Positions 26,501 to 33,971 are shown, counted from the first letter of the stretch. The stretch is 56,157 nucleotides of DNA from Streptomyces gelaticus (GCF_014649535.1 NZ_BMTF01000015.1:1-56157), one strand, 5' to 3'. Notes: a model not told the origin generated them from the sequence alone. Numbers and translations: made by a program.

Positions 26501-27096
26501 CCGCGGACGTCCCGGCCACCTCGGCGGCGCTCACGGTGGCCAAGGGCGCGGCGCCCCGGGTGACGACTTCCCCGAAGATCACCGGCACTGTGAAGGTCGG
26601 CGCCAAGCTGACCACCACGAGCGGCAGTTGGACGCCCGCCGCCACCTCCTACGGCTATCAGTGGAAGGCCGACGGCAAGGCGATCACGGGCGCGACGTCG
26701 TCCACGTACACCGTCCCGGCCTCGCTGCTCGGCAAGTACATCACCGTCACCGTCACGGCCCACCGGACCGGTCACGCCGACGGTTCCGCGACGCCCGCCT
26801 CGGTGAAGGTCGCCGTGGGCAGCGCGCCCAAGGCCACCAAGCAGCCCACGATCTCCGGCACCGCGAAGGTGGGCCGCACCCTCAAGGCCGCCCACGGCAC
26901 CTGGACGCCCACCCCGACCTCGTACGGTTACCAGTGGTACGCGAACGGCAAGGCGATCTCCGGCGCGACCAAGTCCTCGCTGACGCTGAAGTCCGCCCAG
27001 CGCGGCAAGAAGATCACCGTGAAGGTGACCGCCCGCCGCACCGGCCACAGCAGTGGTTCCGCCGTCAGCGCGGCGACCAAGGCGGTCGCCCGCTGA
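23566..27096 (+). CDS. large secreted modular protein: Cys-paired repeats and Ig-like repeats
   Basis: The 1176-residue protein starts at ATG 23566 (GGGGGA upstream). A signal peptide covers residues about 1-45. At least six diverged modules of about 100-130 residues follow, to about residue 810; each opens with a Cys and has a second Cys about 25-40 residues later (GCAPETATS, GCTHPALNG, GCEPVELG, DCPAIPAG, GCTPNPAT, ECDKPQSI). Next comes one TIG/IPT-like domain (VTVTKLAPTTGVSGTRTTV, near 815). Last are three tandem Ig-like repeats of about 85-90 residues with the G-W-P-Y-x-Y-Q-W pattern (SYTYQW, SYGYQW twice), ending at the C-terminus. No LPXTG or membrane anchor is present. It is probably a secreted adhesin or cell-wall-associated protein; enzymatic activity is not evident. 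Confidence 0.75.
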   Translation: MPNCPRTAARSGRAARPGAYAVLLLALSVLLPLLMPASAAQAYAPTTARTADAAGATAEPTAGEDCAVLPLSGFGEAASAVGRPTIPGDGTACFTFTADAAGLHKVVLVGGTAASTYAHVHDGETELDCYDPEWGAGWCRLPRSGDFTLRLYNNWPEPSSPIVAVVPLATTEGCAPETATSWDTAPVVGSAAGPTAIQCQPFAGKPGERITNKIRTTAYGQSLAWITDETGARICPHFNEDDSEGCVLPGDGPYRVLSQVSEAEHGFPAEYTLTVRRISDPAGCTHPALNGYNSGPTAADPSHGCRTFTAKAAGRYDAYAVHDGVRSALAVYDKDGKTACRTWDVCSLPAAGDYTVFTDAATLVIDHTATTGCEPVELGVHRSEFTVGGEIDCLSLPLPEGARLAALEPVYGPAPHPDVTVVDADGIERCDPSRLSNGTCGLTGKAPFRALVSTTSESKPTGPYTFVLHRTDAASDCPAIPAGDFTATGPAARVSTGDGVFSDCLSIPAGDHSAQENLQLRAASGTTALAQFTVLDVQGKQICSTRPSVSTWTTCALTPGVAHTVLVTGRDTPAEYTLARRDVTATAEGCTPNPATKPGGPSTGGTMGAPGELRCRQVTTADAKDTLHIDVRDALGAANIVVYGADGTALCNKNRACAVTGSTHYQVMVTVPTTLKAPDSYRFDALRIAGPDGPAAECDKPQSIAYGYGPVTGTLDEEHTAVCAALPTAYSDRFKMEISDTTGATETAVPALYDPSLDNGCVYGTPGGYQCSVIEQYSRELTPSILVLSLPEKASKTSYKAEAVCSGLCGMERVTVTKLAPTTGVSGTRTTVAVTGSALHQDDRVVLRNAGREITGTTVSVSPDRRTLTAELDLTGAAEGAWSASVITHRGGEYSQGSFTVTSAPLRNGTLPTTGGPARVGDHLTASPGTWTPAPTSYTYQWNADGQPITGATAATYTVPVSLLGKKLTVTVTARRTGTADVPATSAALTVAKGAAPRVTTSPKITGTVKVGAKLTTTSGSWTPAATSYGYQWKADGKAITGATSSTYTVPASLLGKYITVTVTAHRTGHADGSATPASVKVAVGSAPKATKQPTISGTAKVGRTLKAAHGTWTPTPTSYGYQWYANGKAISGATKSSLTLKSAQRGKKITVKVTARRTGHSSGSAVSAATKAVAR

Positions 27097-27118
27097 CGCA
27101 GGTGAGGTGAACGCAAGG

Positions 27119-27158
27119 GCCGGGCGCCCCGCACCAGACGGTGCGGCGCCCGGCTCTT
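27119..27158 (+). terminator. terminator of the modular protein gene
   Basis: GCCGGGCGCC (27119-27128) pairs with GGCGCCCGGC (27145-27154), and GCACC with GGTGC inside, with a 2-nt bulge. TCTT follows. It begins 22 bp after the stop codon. Confidence 0.8.
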
Positions 27159-27244
27159 GCACGTACGGGCGCCCGGAGTTCGCGGCCAATTGCCCGACGT
27201 CAGTGGGGCGTCAGTGCGGCATCAGCGGGATTGGTCATCATGGG

Positions 27245-27288
27245 GCCGCCGCGATCGTCGGCCCCCGTGGGCCGGCGATCGCGGCGGC
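27245..27288. promoter_or_regulatory. 20-bp hairpin upstream of the DPBB protein gene
   Basis: Positions 27245-27264 pair with 27269-27288 around a 4-nt loop, with 19 Watson-Crick pairs and one G-U pair. It lies 86 bp upstream of the next start and well past the previous terminator, so it is more likely part of the promoter/leader of the next gene or a second terminator. Confidence 0.5.
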
Positions 27289-27374
27289 GTGGTCGCGAGG
27301 AAACTTCATGGCACCCCCCGCCACGAATGCTTCGCATGCGCGCCGCCCGGAATGTGACATTCAGAGAGGGAACG

Positions 27375-28013
27375 TTGAGAGCAAAGATCGCCAAAGTCGC
27401 GGCGGCCGCACTGCTGGCCGTCGGCTCCGCCGCCGTGGTCGTCGCCACCGCCTCCGCCTCGGAGGACACCGACATCCCCGTCCCGGCATCGAGCGCTTCA
27501 GGGCAACCGGAGGAATCCGCCTCCACCCTGCCCGAGCCGCCCCGTTCCACTCTCGCCCCGGAACCAAGTGGGACAACGGTGCCTCCGGCGCCGGGCAGCA
27601 CAACGATGCCGCCCCCGGAGCCGGGCCAGACAACGACGCCGCCCCCGGAGCAGGGCAAGGCGACACCCCCGGCGCCGGCCCGGACGTCGGGGCCGCCCGC
27701 AGAGCCGCCGTCGGGCAGCTACCACGGAAATGCGACGTACTACCAGCCCGGACTGACGGCGTGCGGCATCGTGACCACGGACAGCGATTTCGCTGTGGCG
27801 CTCGACCCCAGCATGTTCGGATCCGGATACCCGTCTCCCTCCTGCGGGAAGAAGGTCGAGATCACGCACAACGGAAAGTCCATAACCGCGACGGTCGTTG
27901 ACCAGAGCCCGGGTGCCGGCAGGTATGGCCTCGATCTGACGCCCGGCGCATTCAAGGCGCTCGCTTCCCTCGACCAGGGTTCGATCGACGTCGCCTGGCG
28001 TTTCGTGGAGTAG
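27375..28013 (+). CDS. secreted DPBB (RlpA/expansin-like) domain protein
   Basis: The 212-residue protein begins at TTG 27375, preceded by GAGAGGG; the frame is open further upstream but without a ribosome site, and this start gives a clean signal peptide (RAKIAKVAAAALLAVGSAA, ending near ASASE). A Pro/Glu/Thr-rich linker (about residues 40-110, repeats of PPPEPGQ/PPPEQGK) leads to a double-psi beta-barrel (GNATYYQPGLTACG to the end) with the barwin/RlpA/expansin pattern, including a Cys pair and the late Asp (VVDQSPG). Such domains bind or loosen cell-wall polysaccharide. It may bind peptidoglycan or plant cell wall; catalytic activity is not certain. Confidence 0.78.
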   Translation: MRAKIAKVAAAALLAVGSAAVVVATASASEDTDIPVPASSASGQPEESASTLPEPPRSTLAPEPSGTTVPPAPGSTTMPPPEPGQTTTPPPEQGKATPPAPARTSGPPAEPPSGSYHGNATYYQPGLTACGIVTTDSDFAVALDPSMFGSGYPSPSCGKKVEITHNGKSITATVVDQSPGAGRYGLDLTPGAFKALASLDQGSIDVAWRFVE

Positions 28014-28138
28014 TCGGCTCGCCGCCATATTGCTTGAGGGGTGGCAGAGGAAGCAGCGGGGACGTGTTGAAGAAGAGCCCTGCCCCCACCCTCGGCAGCA
28101 TCGGCCGGACCCCGTCCGGTCGGTGCGCAACTCGTTTG

Positions 28139-28176
28139 TCGCCGCTGCCCGAGCCGGGCGGCTCGGGCAGCGGCGA
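28139..28176. terminator. bidirectional terminator
   Basis: A perfect 17-bp stem (28139-28155 with 28160-28176) with a GGGC loop lies between the convergent DPBB and RNHCP genes. Confidence 0.85.
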
Positions 28177-28184
28177 CACCCGCG

Positions 28185-28601
28185 TCACAGCATGAGCAGC
28201 GCCCGTACGGGGACGAGGGTGTCCGACAAGGGGCGTACGGCCATGCGCATCAGCGCGAGGGCGTTGTCGTCCCCCGCGATGCGGTTGGCACTGAGCTCAC
28301 CGCAGGTCAGGCACTCATGGATGAGCGTCCATTCCCCGTCCTGCCGGACGGACAGGCTGAGCGCCGTCATCCGCCCGCCGCAGTCGGCGGCCCGGTCTCC
28401 CGGTATCCGCAGATCGACGTGCACGCTGGTCAGGCAGTGCGGGCAGTGGTTGCGATGGGCGGTGCCCGGGGCGGTCAGTGGTACGTCGAGCCGGCAGCCG
28501 GCGCAACGGAACGCGTCGCCGTGGGCGCCGCCCGGTTTGTGCAGGACGTCCTTCCGTCTCTGCGGGCGGTACGACGACCGCCGGGGTCCACGTCGTGGCA
28601 T
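28185..28601 (-). CDS. RNHCP domain protein (copy 1)
   Basis: This 138-residue protein has the signature HRNHCPHCL (near residue 50) after a first pair of Cys (FRCAGC), and a third pair (ECLTCGE) near residue 96, so it holds zinc-ribbon-like sites. The N-terminus is basic. RNHCP proteins are widespread in actinobacteria and have no settled function; some occur near zinc- or translation-related genes. It lies 39 bp downstream of a paralogue, in one transcription unit. It ends eight bases from a strong terminator. Confidence 0.82.
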   Translation of the reverse strand: MPRRGPRRSSYRPQRRKDVLHKPGGAHGDAFRCAGCRLDVPLTAPGTAHRNHCPHCLTSVHVDLRIPGDRAADCGGRMTALSLSVRQDGEWTLIHECLTCGELSANRIAGDDNALALMRMAVRPLSDTLVPVRALLML

Positions 28602-28640
28602 GGTGGGTCCTCCGTCCCTTCCTCGGTCGCTTCCGGTGGG

Positions 28641-29042
28641 TCACAGATCGCCGAACGCTTCGAGGGGGAAGGGCGGTTGGGCCAGCGGGCGGACCGCCAT
28701 CCGCATCAGGATCAGCTGGTTGTCGTCCCCGCAGACCGGGTTCGAGGTCAGCTCGTCACAGCGGGTGCAGCGGTGGATGACCATCCAGTCACCGGTACGG
28801 AGCACCGCGATGGAGATCGGGGTCATACGCGCCCCGCAGTCGGACGGGCCGCCCTCGACGTGGTCGAGGCAGTGCTTCGAGTGCAGGCAGCTGGGGCAGT
28901 GGTTGCGACGGCTGCCATCGGGCGCGAGCGTGGCGATGGTCAGCCCGCACCACACGCAGGTGAAGGTATCGGTCCTCAGATAGGCGCTGGGGCCGTGGTG
29001 GGAGGACTTGGACGTGCGGTGCTGGGGGTTGTCGGTGGACAC
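28641..29042 (-). CDS. RNHCP domain protein (copy 2)
   Basis: This 133-residue paralogue of the next gene has RRNHCPSCL, a preceding CVWC pair and a later CTRCDE pair. The shared end (GDDNQLILMRMAVRPLAQ versus GDDNALALMRMAVRPLSD) shows tandem duplication, but the N-termini have diverged. It comes first in the two-gene unit. The starting Met lies downstream of the 560-bp intergenic region. Function unknown; zinc binding is inferred from the Cys pairs. Confidence 0.82.
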   Translation of the reverse strand: MSTDNPQHRTSKSSHHGPSAYLRTDTFTCVWCGLTIATLAPDGSRRNHCPSCLHSKHCLDHVEGGPSDCGARMTPISIAVLRTGDWMVIHRCTRCDELTSNPVCGDDNQLILMRMAVRPLAQPPFPLEAFGDL

Positions 29043-29606
29043 CCGGGTTTCTCCTTGCCGAAGAGGATGAGCAATGCAGCAGGGAAGTACCGAGCGGCCC
29101 TCGGGGGCGGCGGCCGGAGAGGCGTGAGGCGGCGGCCGGGAATCACGTACTGACGGGAAGGAAGCGCGTACCGGTCAGGTTGCGCGGGTCAGTGCGATGC
29201 CGCGGGCGTGCGCGTGCACGCGGCTCCGATCGCCCCGGCGCGGATGAAGGCGCGGCGAGGGAGGCTCGGAACTGCTGGCCGGGGCATACATCAACTGCTT
29301 TCCAGGGCGAACGCCCATAAGTCACCGACGGTCGGCACCGTGGTCGAGGTGCCAGCACCGTAACAACGCACCCCCACCGGATCCAGCGAATATCGGTGCG
29401 GACGTGTGCGGGGTGGCCAAGGGCGTGGCGTAGCGGGCCGGGCGGGCCCTGAACGTTGTGGATATGCATCGAATGCCGCCTTTGTACCCGACCGGTCCTA
29501 CGGTGTCACGCCCTCGACTTGTCCGAAATGACAGGTATGGGGTCCGTCGATACGTTCGCCGCAGGTCGGCCGCCCGGTCGGCGTCTCTGAGACGGAGAGA
29601 AGTGAC
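29043..29606. other. 564-bp intergenic region between divergent genes
   Basis: It holds the promoters of the RNHCP pair (leftward) and the GDR-repeat protein (rightward). Open frames exist on both strands, but codon use does not show the strong third-position G/C of real genes here. No clear dyad was seen. Confidence 0.5.
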
Positions 29607-30290
29607 ATGTCCTCGCGTACCTTCACGGTGGCCGCCGCCGTAGTCAGCACAGCGGTCCTTGCCACCGGCATCACCTATGCCTCGACCGAAGGATCCACCC
29701 AGGCCGAACCGGCCGCCCGGCAGGCCGAGCAGACCGCCCACCGGGCCGCCCCGCCCGCCCGGCAGGCCATCCCCGCACCGGCCCCCGTCGGCAGCGAGAG
29801 CGGAACGGAGGCCAAGGGGGACAGGGACGGCGACCGTGAGGGCTCCGACCGCGGAGGGCGCAACGAAGGCGCAGACCGGGGTGGGCGCGACGACGAGGGC
29901 GGCGGCGACCGGGGCGGGCGTGACGACGAAGGCGGCGGCCGAGGTGGGCGGGACGACGAAGGTGGCGACCGGGGCGGGCGGGACCGCGGCTACGGCGGGA
30001 AGAGAGTGGGGAGGATCTTCTTCAACGAGCGGGAGTACGCCGCCTATCCGGGGGGCTGCGTCCCCGCGGCCAGCGGGCTGGGATCGAGCAGCTTCAGCAT
30101 CTACAACGACAGCCGGTATGCGGTCGAGGTCTTTCGGGGGTTCGCCTGTGACGGCGGTGCTCCGGTCGCCTCGGTCGGCCCGTATGGCAGCACCTACGGT
30201 GTCGTGACCCCTACCGTCCATGGCGGCGGGTTCATCGAGGACGGCGTCGCGGGCAGCTTCCGGGTGATCGGCTACGACGAGGAGTGGTGA
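29607..30290 (+). CDS. exported protein with Gly/Asp/Arg repeats
   Basis: This 227-residue protein has an N-terminal signal peptide (TFTVAAAVVSTAVLATGITYA) and an Ala/Pro/Gln stretch to about residue 65. Residues about 70-130 are tandem repeats of GGRDDEGG or DRGGRDDEG type, strongly charged in both senses. A compact C-terminal domain follows (GRIFFNEREYAAYPGGC to the end) with two Cys and many Tyr/Phe, resembling a small beta domain. GGAGAGAA precedes ATG 29607. I do not recognise the C-terminal domain. The repeats suggest a flexible polyampholyte spacer between membrane or wall and the head domain. Confidence 0.7.
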   Translation: MSSRTFTVAAAVVSTAVLATGITYASTEGSTQAEPAARQAEQTAHRAAPPARQAIPAPAPVGSESGTEAKGDRDGDREGSDRGGRNEGADRGGRDDEGGGDRGGRDDEGGGRGGRDDEGGDRGGRDRGYGGKRVGRIFFNEREYAAYPGGCVPAASGLGSSSFSIYNDSRYAVEVFRGFACDGGAPVASVGPYGSTYGVVTPTVHGGGFIEDGVAGSFRVIGYDEEW

Positions 30291-30336
30291 CGGCCCGGCG
30301 CACCGCGAGACACGTGAAGCGGTGGGCCGGGAGCTC

Positions 30337-30984
30337 TCAGCTCCCGGACAGCAGCGACGGCAGCTTGCGCATGTCGTCGAAGACCACGGTGTCCGGGCCT
30401 TCCAGCCAGTGCGCCGGAGTCAGCCCGCCTGCGTAGCCGAAGGCCCGCATCCCGGCCGAACGGGCGGCCTGCACGCCGTACTTGCTGTCCTCGACGACCA
30501 CGCAGGCGGCGGGGTCGACACCCATCCGCCGGGCCGCGTGAAGGAAGAGATCGGGGGCGGGCTTTCCGTGTGCGACCTCGGTGGCGCTGAAGATGCGTCC
30601 CTCGAAGTGCGCGTAGAGCCCGGTGTGGCCGAGGGTGTGGCGCATCTTCTCGTGGCTGCCGCTGGACGCCACGCAGGTGGGGAGCGTGAGGGCGGCCAGC
30701 GCTTCGTGGATTCCCTCCACCGTGACGAGTTCGGTCTCGACCGCCTCGCGGTGGAGGTCCTCGAAGCGCCGCTGCCAGGCGGCGGACGCGCCGGGCAGCC
30801 GGGCGTCGATCAGCTCCCCGATGGACTTGTTCGACCGCCCCACGAACTGCTCGACGACCTCCTCCGCCGTCAGCGGCCATCCCAGCTCGGCGCCCACCTG
30901 GACCTGGATGCGTACGGCGATGCGCTCGCTGTCGACGAGCACGCCGTCGCAGTCGAATATGACGAGTTCGGGAGCAGTGATCAT
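30337..30984 (-). CDS. HAD-IA family hydrolase (phosphatase)
   Basis: This 215-residue haloacid-dehalogenase-like protein has motif I FDCDGVLVDSE (nucleophile Asp near residue 11), motif II Ser in CVASSGSH, motif III Lys in HGKPAPDLFL and motif IV VVEDSKYGVQAA. A helical cap between motifs I and II places it with beta-phosphoglucomutase/YieH-type phosphatases of sugar phosphates. Its start overlaps the stop of the upstream HTH gene by four bases, so the two are translationally coupled. Substrate unknown. Confidence 0.87.
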   Translation of the reverse strand: MITAPELVIFDCDGVLVDSERIAVRIQVQVGAELGWPLTAEEVVEQFVGRSNKSIGELIDARLPGASAAWQRRFEDLHREAVETELVTVEGIHEALAALTLPTCVASSGSHEKMRHTLGHTGLYAHFEGRIFSATEVAHGKPAPDLFLHAARRMGVDPAACVVVEDSKYGVQAARSAGMRAFGYAGGLTPAHWLEGPDTVVFDDMRKLPSLLSGS

Positions 30985-31892
30985 TCGCTCAGGATAGAGA
31001 GCGAGGAGCAGGGGATGTCGGCCGATTCTTCGCGGCAGTCACGGCAGTCACGGCAGTTGCCCGGGGTGGGGGAGCGGAAGGCCCGGTCGCAGCGGTCGCA
31101 GTTCTGGAGCAGGACCGTGGGGTGCTCCGGGGTCGGCGGGGGCGGGAGGAGAGCGGTGAGCCGGTACCGGAGGAGCTTGGCGGGGCGCTTCAGGGGCTGG
31201 GGAAGGTCGTCGGTGAGGGCCTTGCGGAGGACGGCGGCCGTGGCGCCGCGCTCGAACCAGGTGGCGGCAGCTGGGGCGAGGAGAACGATGTCCTTCTCGG
31301 TGAGGGTGATCGCGGCCGAGTGCCGGTGGAGGTCGGTGAGCAGCGCGGTGGCGGCGCGGAGGTACTGGGGGAGCGGGTTGCGGGGCTGGGGGAGTGGCGG
31401 GGGTGTGGGTGTCGGCGGGGGCGTTGCGGCCACGGGGGTTGGCGGGGCGGCCACGGGGATGGGTGCGGGGGCCTGGCGGCGCAGCTTGGGGGCCGGGTCC
31501 GGGGCCGGGCGCCGTTGCGTGGTGCGGGGCGGCTGGTTGTAGGAGCAAGTGCGCGTGACGACGCGGCCGTTGGGCAGCCGCTCGCGGGTACGGCTCAGGT
31601 AGCCGTGCGCCTCAAGTTCGCGTAACGCGGCGGCGATACGGGCCTCGCTGTCGGGGAACCGCTCGGCGAGCGTCTTGATCCCGATCCGTGCTCCGGCGGG
31701 CAGCGACTGGATGTACGTCGAGAGCCCGATCGCCAGCAGGGAGAGCTCGCGGTGCTGGGCGAGGTGGTTGCCGATGACGGTGAACCGGCTGGTGTGCCGG
31801 GTGTTGATGTGTACGACACCGGATGTCGGCGTGGTGCCTCCGCGAACGGGGGACGCGGAGCGCGAGGGCGCGCTAACCTGCTGTGTATCCAT
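30981..31892 (-). CDS. helix-turn-helix protein with C-terminal Cys4 cluster; TTA codon
   Basis: Starting at ATG 31892 (GGAG eight bases upstream) the protein has 303 residues. Residues about 30-120 form a winged-helix type domain (RFTVIGNHLAQHRELSLLAI, then IKTLAERFPDSEARIAAAL). A Pro-rich linker follows, then a second helical domain. Near the C-terminus CDRCDRAF and GNCRDCRDC make a likely zinc site. A leucine TTA codon at 31623-31625 (about codon 90) makes translation dependent on the bldA tRNA. Streptomyces has several such proteins of unclear role. It is co-transcribed with the HAD phosphatase. Confidence 0.7.
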   Translation of the reverse strand: MDTQQVSAPSRSASPVRGGTTPTSGVVHINTRHTSRFTVIGNHLAQHRELSLLAIGLSTYIQSLPAGARIGIKTLAERFPDSEARIAAALRELEAHGYLSRTRERLPNGRVVTRTCSYNQPPRTTQRRPAPDPAPKLRRQAPAPIPVAAPPTPVAATPPPTPTPPPLPQPRNPLPQYLRAATALLTDLHRHSAAITLTEKDIVLLAPAAATWFERGATAAVLRKALTDDLPQPLKRPAKLLRYRLTALLPPPPTPEHPTVLLQNCDRCDRAFRSPTPGNCRDCRDCREESADIPCSSLSILSE

Positions 31893-32084
31893 CGGGAAGC
31901 TCCGAACTTCCTCGGTGGTCAGGCCCTCGTTCGGGATTGTGACTCCCGGCCGGGGGCCGACGCATGTCTGGGGTTGTCGCGGCGAGCATATGCCAGCCAA
32001 TAGCCCCGAAATCCAGCTCAGTTCGCGAACCTCACCCGTGCGAGTGACGAGCCTCTGCGCGTCGCCGGGGGAGGGGTTGGGTTG

Positions 32085-32123
32085 GGGAAGTTTCTTCTTC
32101 CCAAGGCCTTTAAAAGCCTTTTT
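32085..32123. terminator. double hairpin, likely terminator
   Basis: GGGAAG-n6-CTTCCC is directly followed by AAGGC-n8-GCCTT and then TTT on the plus strand. In the minus direction it would end the DUF397/XRE transcript; the U-tract itself favours plus-strand termination. Confidence 0.5.
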
Positions 32124-32137
32124 ACGTCGGGGCCCGC

Positions 32138-32183
32138 CGCGTCGCGGTCACCCGCGTCGCGGTCACCCGCGTCGCGGCGCACC
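32138..32183. repeat. short tandem repeat, unit CGCGTCGCGGTCACC
   Basis: Two exact 15-bp copies and a third partial copy. It is non-coding as far as can be seen. Confidence 0.6.
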
Positions 32184-32241
32184 GGGTCGCGGCTGTCGCG
32201 ATCCGGTGCGGGACCGGGCGTGGTGGGCGGACCTGGTGCGA

Positions 32242-32487
32242 TCAGCCCTGACGCGCGTACGTGACGAACGCCGACCAGGCGTTGGGGGCGACGTCGAGGT
32301 GGGGGCCCTGGACGTTCTTGGAGTCGCGGACGTGGACGGTGGTGGGGCAGGTTGCGACCTCGACGCACTCGCCGCCGGCACCGCTGCTGTAGCTCGACTT
32401 GTGCCAGTCGTAGGCGACCTCGATGCAGGCGCCGCCTTCGCCGTCGCTGTAGCTGCTCTTGAACCAGTGCAGTTGCTCGGTGTTCAT
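32242..32487 (-). CDS. DUF397 domain protein with duplicated motif
   Basis: This 81-residue protein contains the DUF397 motif twice: FKSSYSDGEGGACIEVAYD and then HKSSYSSGAGGECVEVATC, followed by RDSK and the usual AWSAFV end. Ordinary DUF397 proteins carry the first part once, so the front half has been duplicated. The start overlaps the XRE gene stop by four bases. In the family, DUF397 proteins pair with XRE regulators and modulate them; that is the expected role here. Confidence 0.85.
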   Translation of the reverse strand: MNTEQLHWFKSSYSDGEGGACIEVAYDWHKSSYSSGAGGECVEVATCPTTVHVRDSKNVQGPHLDVAPNAWSAFVTYARQG

Positions 32488-33350
32488 GAATCTCCCAGCA
32501 TCTTCTCGATCAGCGTCAGGGACTCCCGGTTGGTGAGCGCCTGCGATCGGATATTCCCATATCGCTCGCTGAAGACCCGGACCTCTTCCGGGGCGGTGAT
32601 CAGGCGCGGGTACCCGTACGTTTCCGTGTATGCCACCTCCTGGCGCCCCTTGGGGGTAAGCACGATGAAAGAGCTGCCCAGGCTTGGATGTTCCTCGGTG
32701 GCTGTCGGCATGATCTGGAGCGAAACCGTGCGCATGCGTCCGACTTGCAGCAGGTGTGCCAGCTGCTCCCTGTGAGCGGCACGCCCGCCGAGGGGGCGTT
32801 GCAGAACGACCTCCTCCAGCACGTACGTCATCGTTGGTGGGGGCCAGCGGTCGAAGATCCTCTGGCGGTCCAACCGGTCGGCGACCCGCTTCTCGATTGT
32901 CTCCTCGTCCAACAGAGGCCGACGTTGAGTGAAGAGGGCGCGCGCATAGGCCTCTGTCTGGAGCAGTCCCGGAACGGCCTGGTTGCTGTAATCGTGCAGC
33001 GCAAGCGCCTCCGCCTCCACCCGCGCGTAGTTCCGGAACCAGTCCGGATGGCGGGTCCGCGCCCGCGTGAGCGCCTCCCGTACCTCGTCGACAGCGGCGC
33101 ACAGCACCCCGCACGCGCCCAGGAGCGGGTCCACACGGATCAGGAACTCCGGCTGCGGTGTGCGTACCCCTCGCTCCATCGCCGAGATCAGATCTTCCCC
33201 GCAGTGGGCCGCGAGGCCCAGGTCCTTCTGGCTCATGCCCGCGCGTTCGCGCAGCACCTTGATCTGTTTGCCCAGCGCTTTGAAGAGGTGCGCCGTTCCA
33301 TCCGATTCGGCCGGCCGTTCCGGCCTTTCCTCGCGTTCCGCGTTCGCCAT
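32484..33350 (-). CDS. XRE family regulator with DUF5753 domain
   Basis: About 288 residues from ATG 33350; an in-frame GTG at 33383 would add 11. The HTH is KVLRERAGMSQKDLGLAAH, followed by SAMERGVRTPQPEFL. The rest is the DUF5753 ligand-like domain (YSNQAVPGLLQTEAYARALF, then a C-terminal YGNIRSQALTNRESL). Gene order ATPase (divergent) - XRE - DUF397 is a recurring Streptomyces regulatory module linked to development and antibiotic production. It is translationally coupled to the DUF397 partner. Confidence 0.87.
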   Translation of the reverse strand: MANAEREERPERPAESDGTAHLFKALGKQIKVLRERAGMSQKDLGLAAHCGEDLISAMERGVRTPQPEFLIRVDPLLGACGVLCAAVDEVREALTRARTRHPDWFRNYARVEAEALALHDYSNQAVPGLLQTEAYARALFTQRRPLLDEETIEKRVADRLDRQRIFDRWPPPTMTYVLEEVVLQRPLGGRAAHREQLAHLLQVGRMRTVSLQIMPTATEEHPSLGSSFIVLTPKGRQEVAYTETYGYPRLITAPEEVRVFSERYGNIRSQALTNRESLTLIEKMLGDS

Positions 33351-33484
33351 CTGCCCCGCACCGCTCTCTGTTCGCCCGGTCACGGCCGACGCCCCGTACA
33401 GCCGACCGGGCGTGCCCGTACAGCTACTCGGCGTCGTGGTGTCACTCCTGGTCAGCGTACGAGCAACCGGACACGCTGAGTCAC

Positions 33485-33904
33485 ATGAACGCCGAAATCA
33501 CCCTTGCGGGCTCCGAGTTCGTCCAACGCTTCAGCGCCACCCGTCGGGGCGCGCGGCTCGCCCGTCGGCTCGCCCTGCATCAACTCGACGCGTGGGGTGT
33601 GCCGTACGGGAGTGGGTTCTCCGACGACGTCGCGGTGGTCGTGTCCGAGCTGGCGGCCAATGCGGTGCTGCACGGGATGGTGCCAGGGCGGGACTTCGAG
33701 CTGCGGCTGATCGCCCTCGCGGACACGCTCCGTATCGAGGTGTCGGACGCGAGAACGGAACGTGAGCCGGAGATCAGGGCCTCCCGCCCCGGCGCGGAGT
33801 CCGGGTTCGGCCTGCGCCTGGTCGGGGCGCTGGCGACGTCGTGGGGTGTGAAGGGCCGGGACGTGGGCAAGACGGTCTGGGCCGAGCTGGCAACGACCCG
33901 GTGA
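33485..33904 (+). CDS. RsbW-like ATP-binding (anti-sigma type) protein
   Basis: This 139-residue GHKL/HATPase_c protein has the N box DDVAVVVSELAANAVLHG (Glu and Asn for Mg-ATP), a G1-like LRIEVSDA and the G2 region SGFGLRLVGALATSWG. It lacks any other domain, so it is an orphan serine-kinase/anti-sigma-like protein. It is transcribed divergently from the XRE gene with a 134-bp gap. Such orphans flank XRE-DUF397 pairs throughout Streptomyces; the target is unknown. Confidence 0.85.
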   Translation: MNAEITLAGSEFVQRFSATRRGARLARRLALHQLDAWGVPYGSGFSDDVAVVVSELAANAVLHGMVPGRDFELRLIALADTLRIEVSDARTEREPEIRASRPGAESGFGLRLVGALATSWGVKGRDVGKTVWAELATTR

Positions 33905-33971
33905 AGTCGGCCGAGGCGGCCGACGTGGATCACGATGACGGTGACCTGGGCTTCTTTGCGCGACGCCGGGT

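Larger units (their letters stand above)
31893..32241. other. 349-bp intergenic region with hairpins and a 15-bp repeat
   Basis: This is the upstream region of the TTA-containing HTH gene and the downstream region of the DUF397 gene. It contains two adjacent hairpins and a short tandem repeat, both listed separately. No credible gene was found. Confidence 0.5.

Noticed and set aside
22852..27189. Very long open frame on the minus strand across the secreted modular protein
   Set aside because: It lacks a start with ribosome site, its translation is low-complexity Arg/Gly/Ala, and it is a codon-bias shadow of the plus-strand gene.
29143..29469. Minus-strand open frame in the gap before the GDR-repeat protein
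   Set aside because: Codon use lacks the strong third-position G/C of real genes here, no ribosome site is visible and no homology was recognised.
32018..32368. Minus-strand frame with RDAGD repeats
   Set aside because: It is driven by the 15-bp DNA repeat, overlaps the DUF397 gene and has no start signal.
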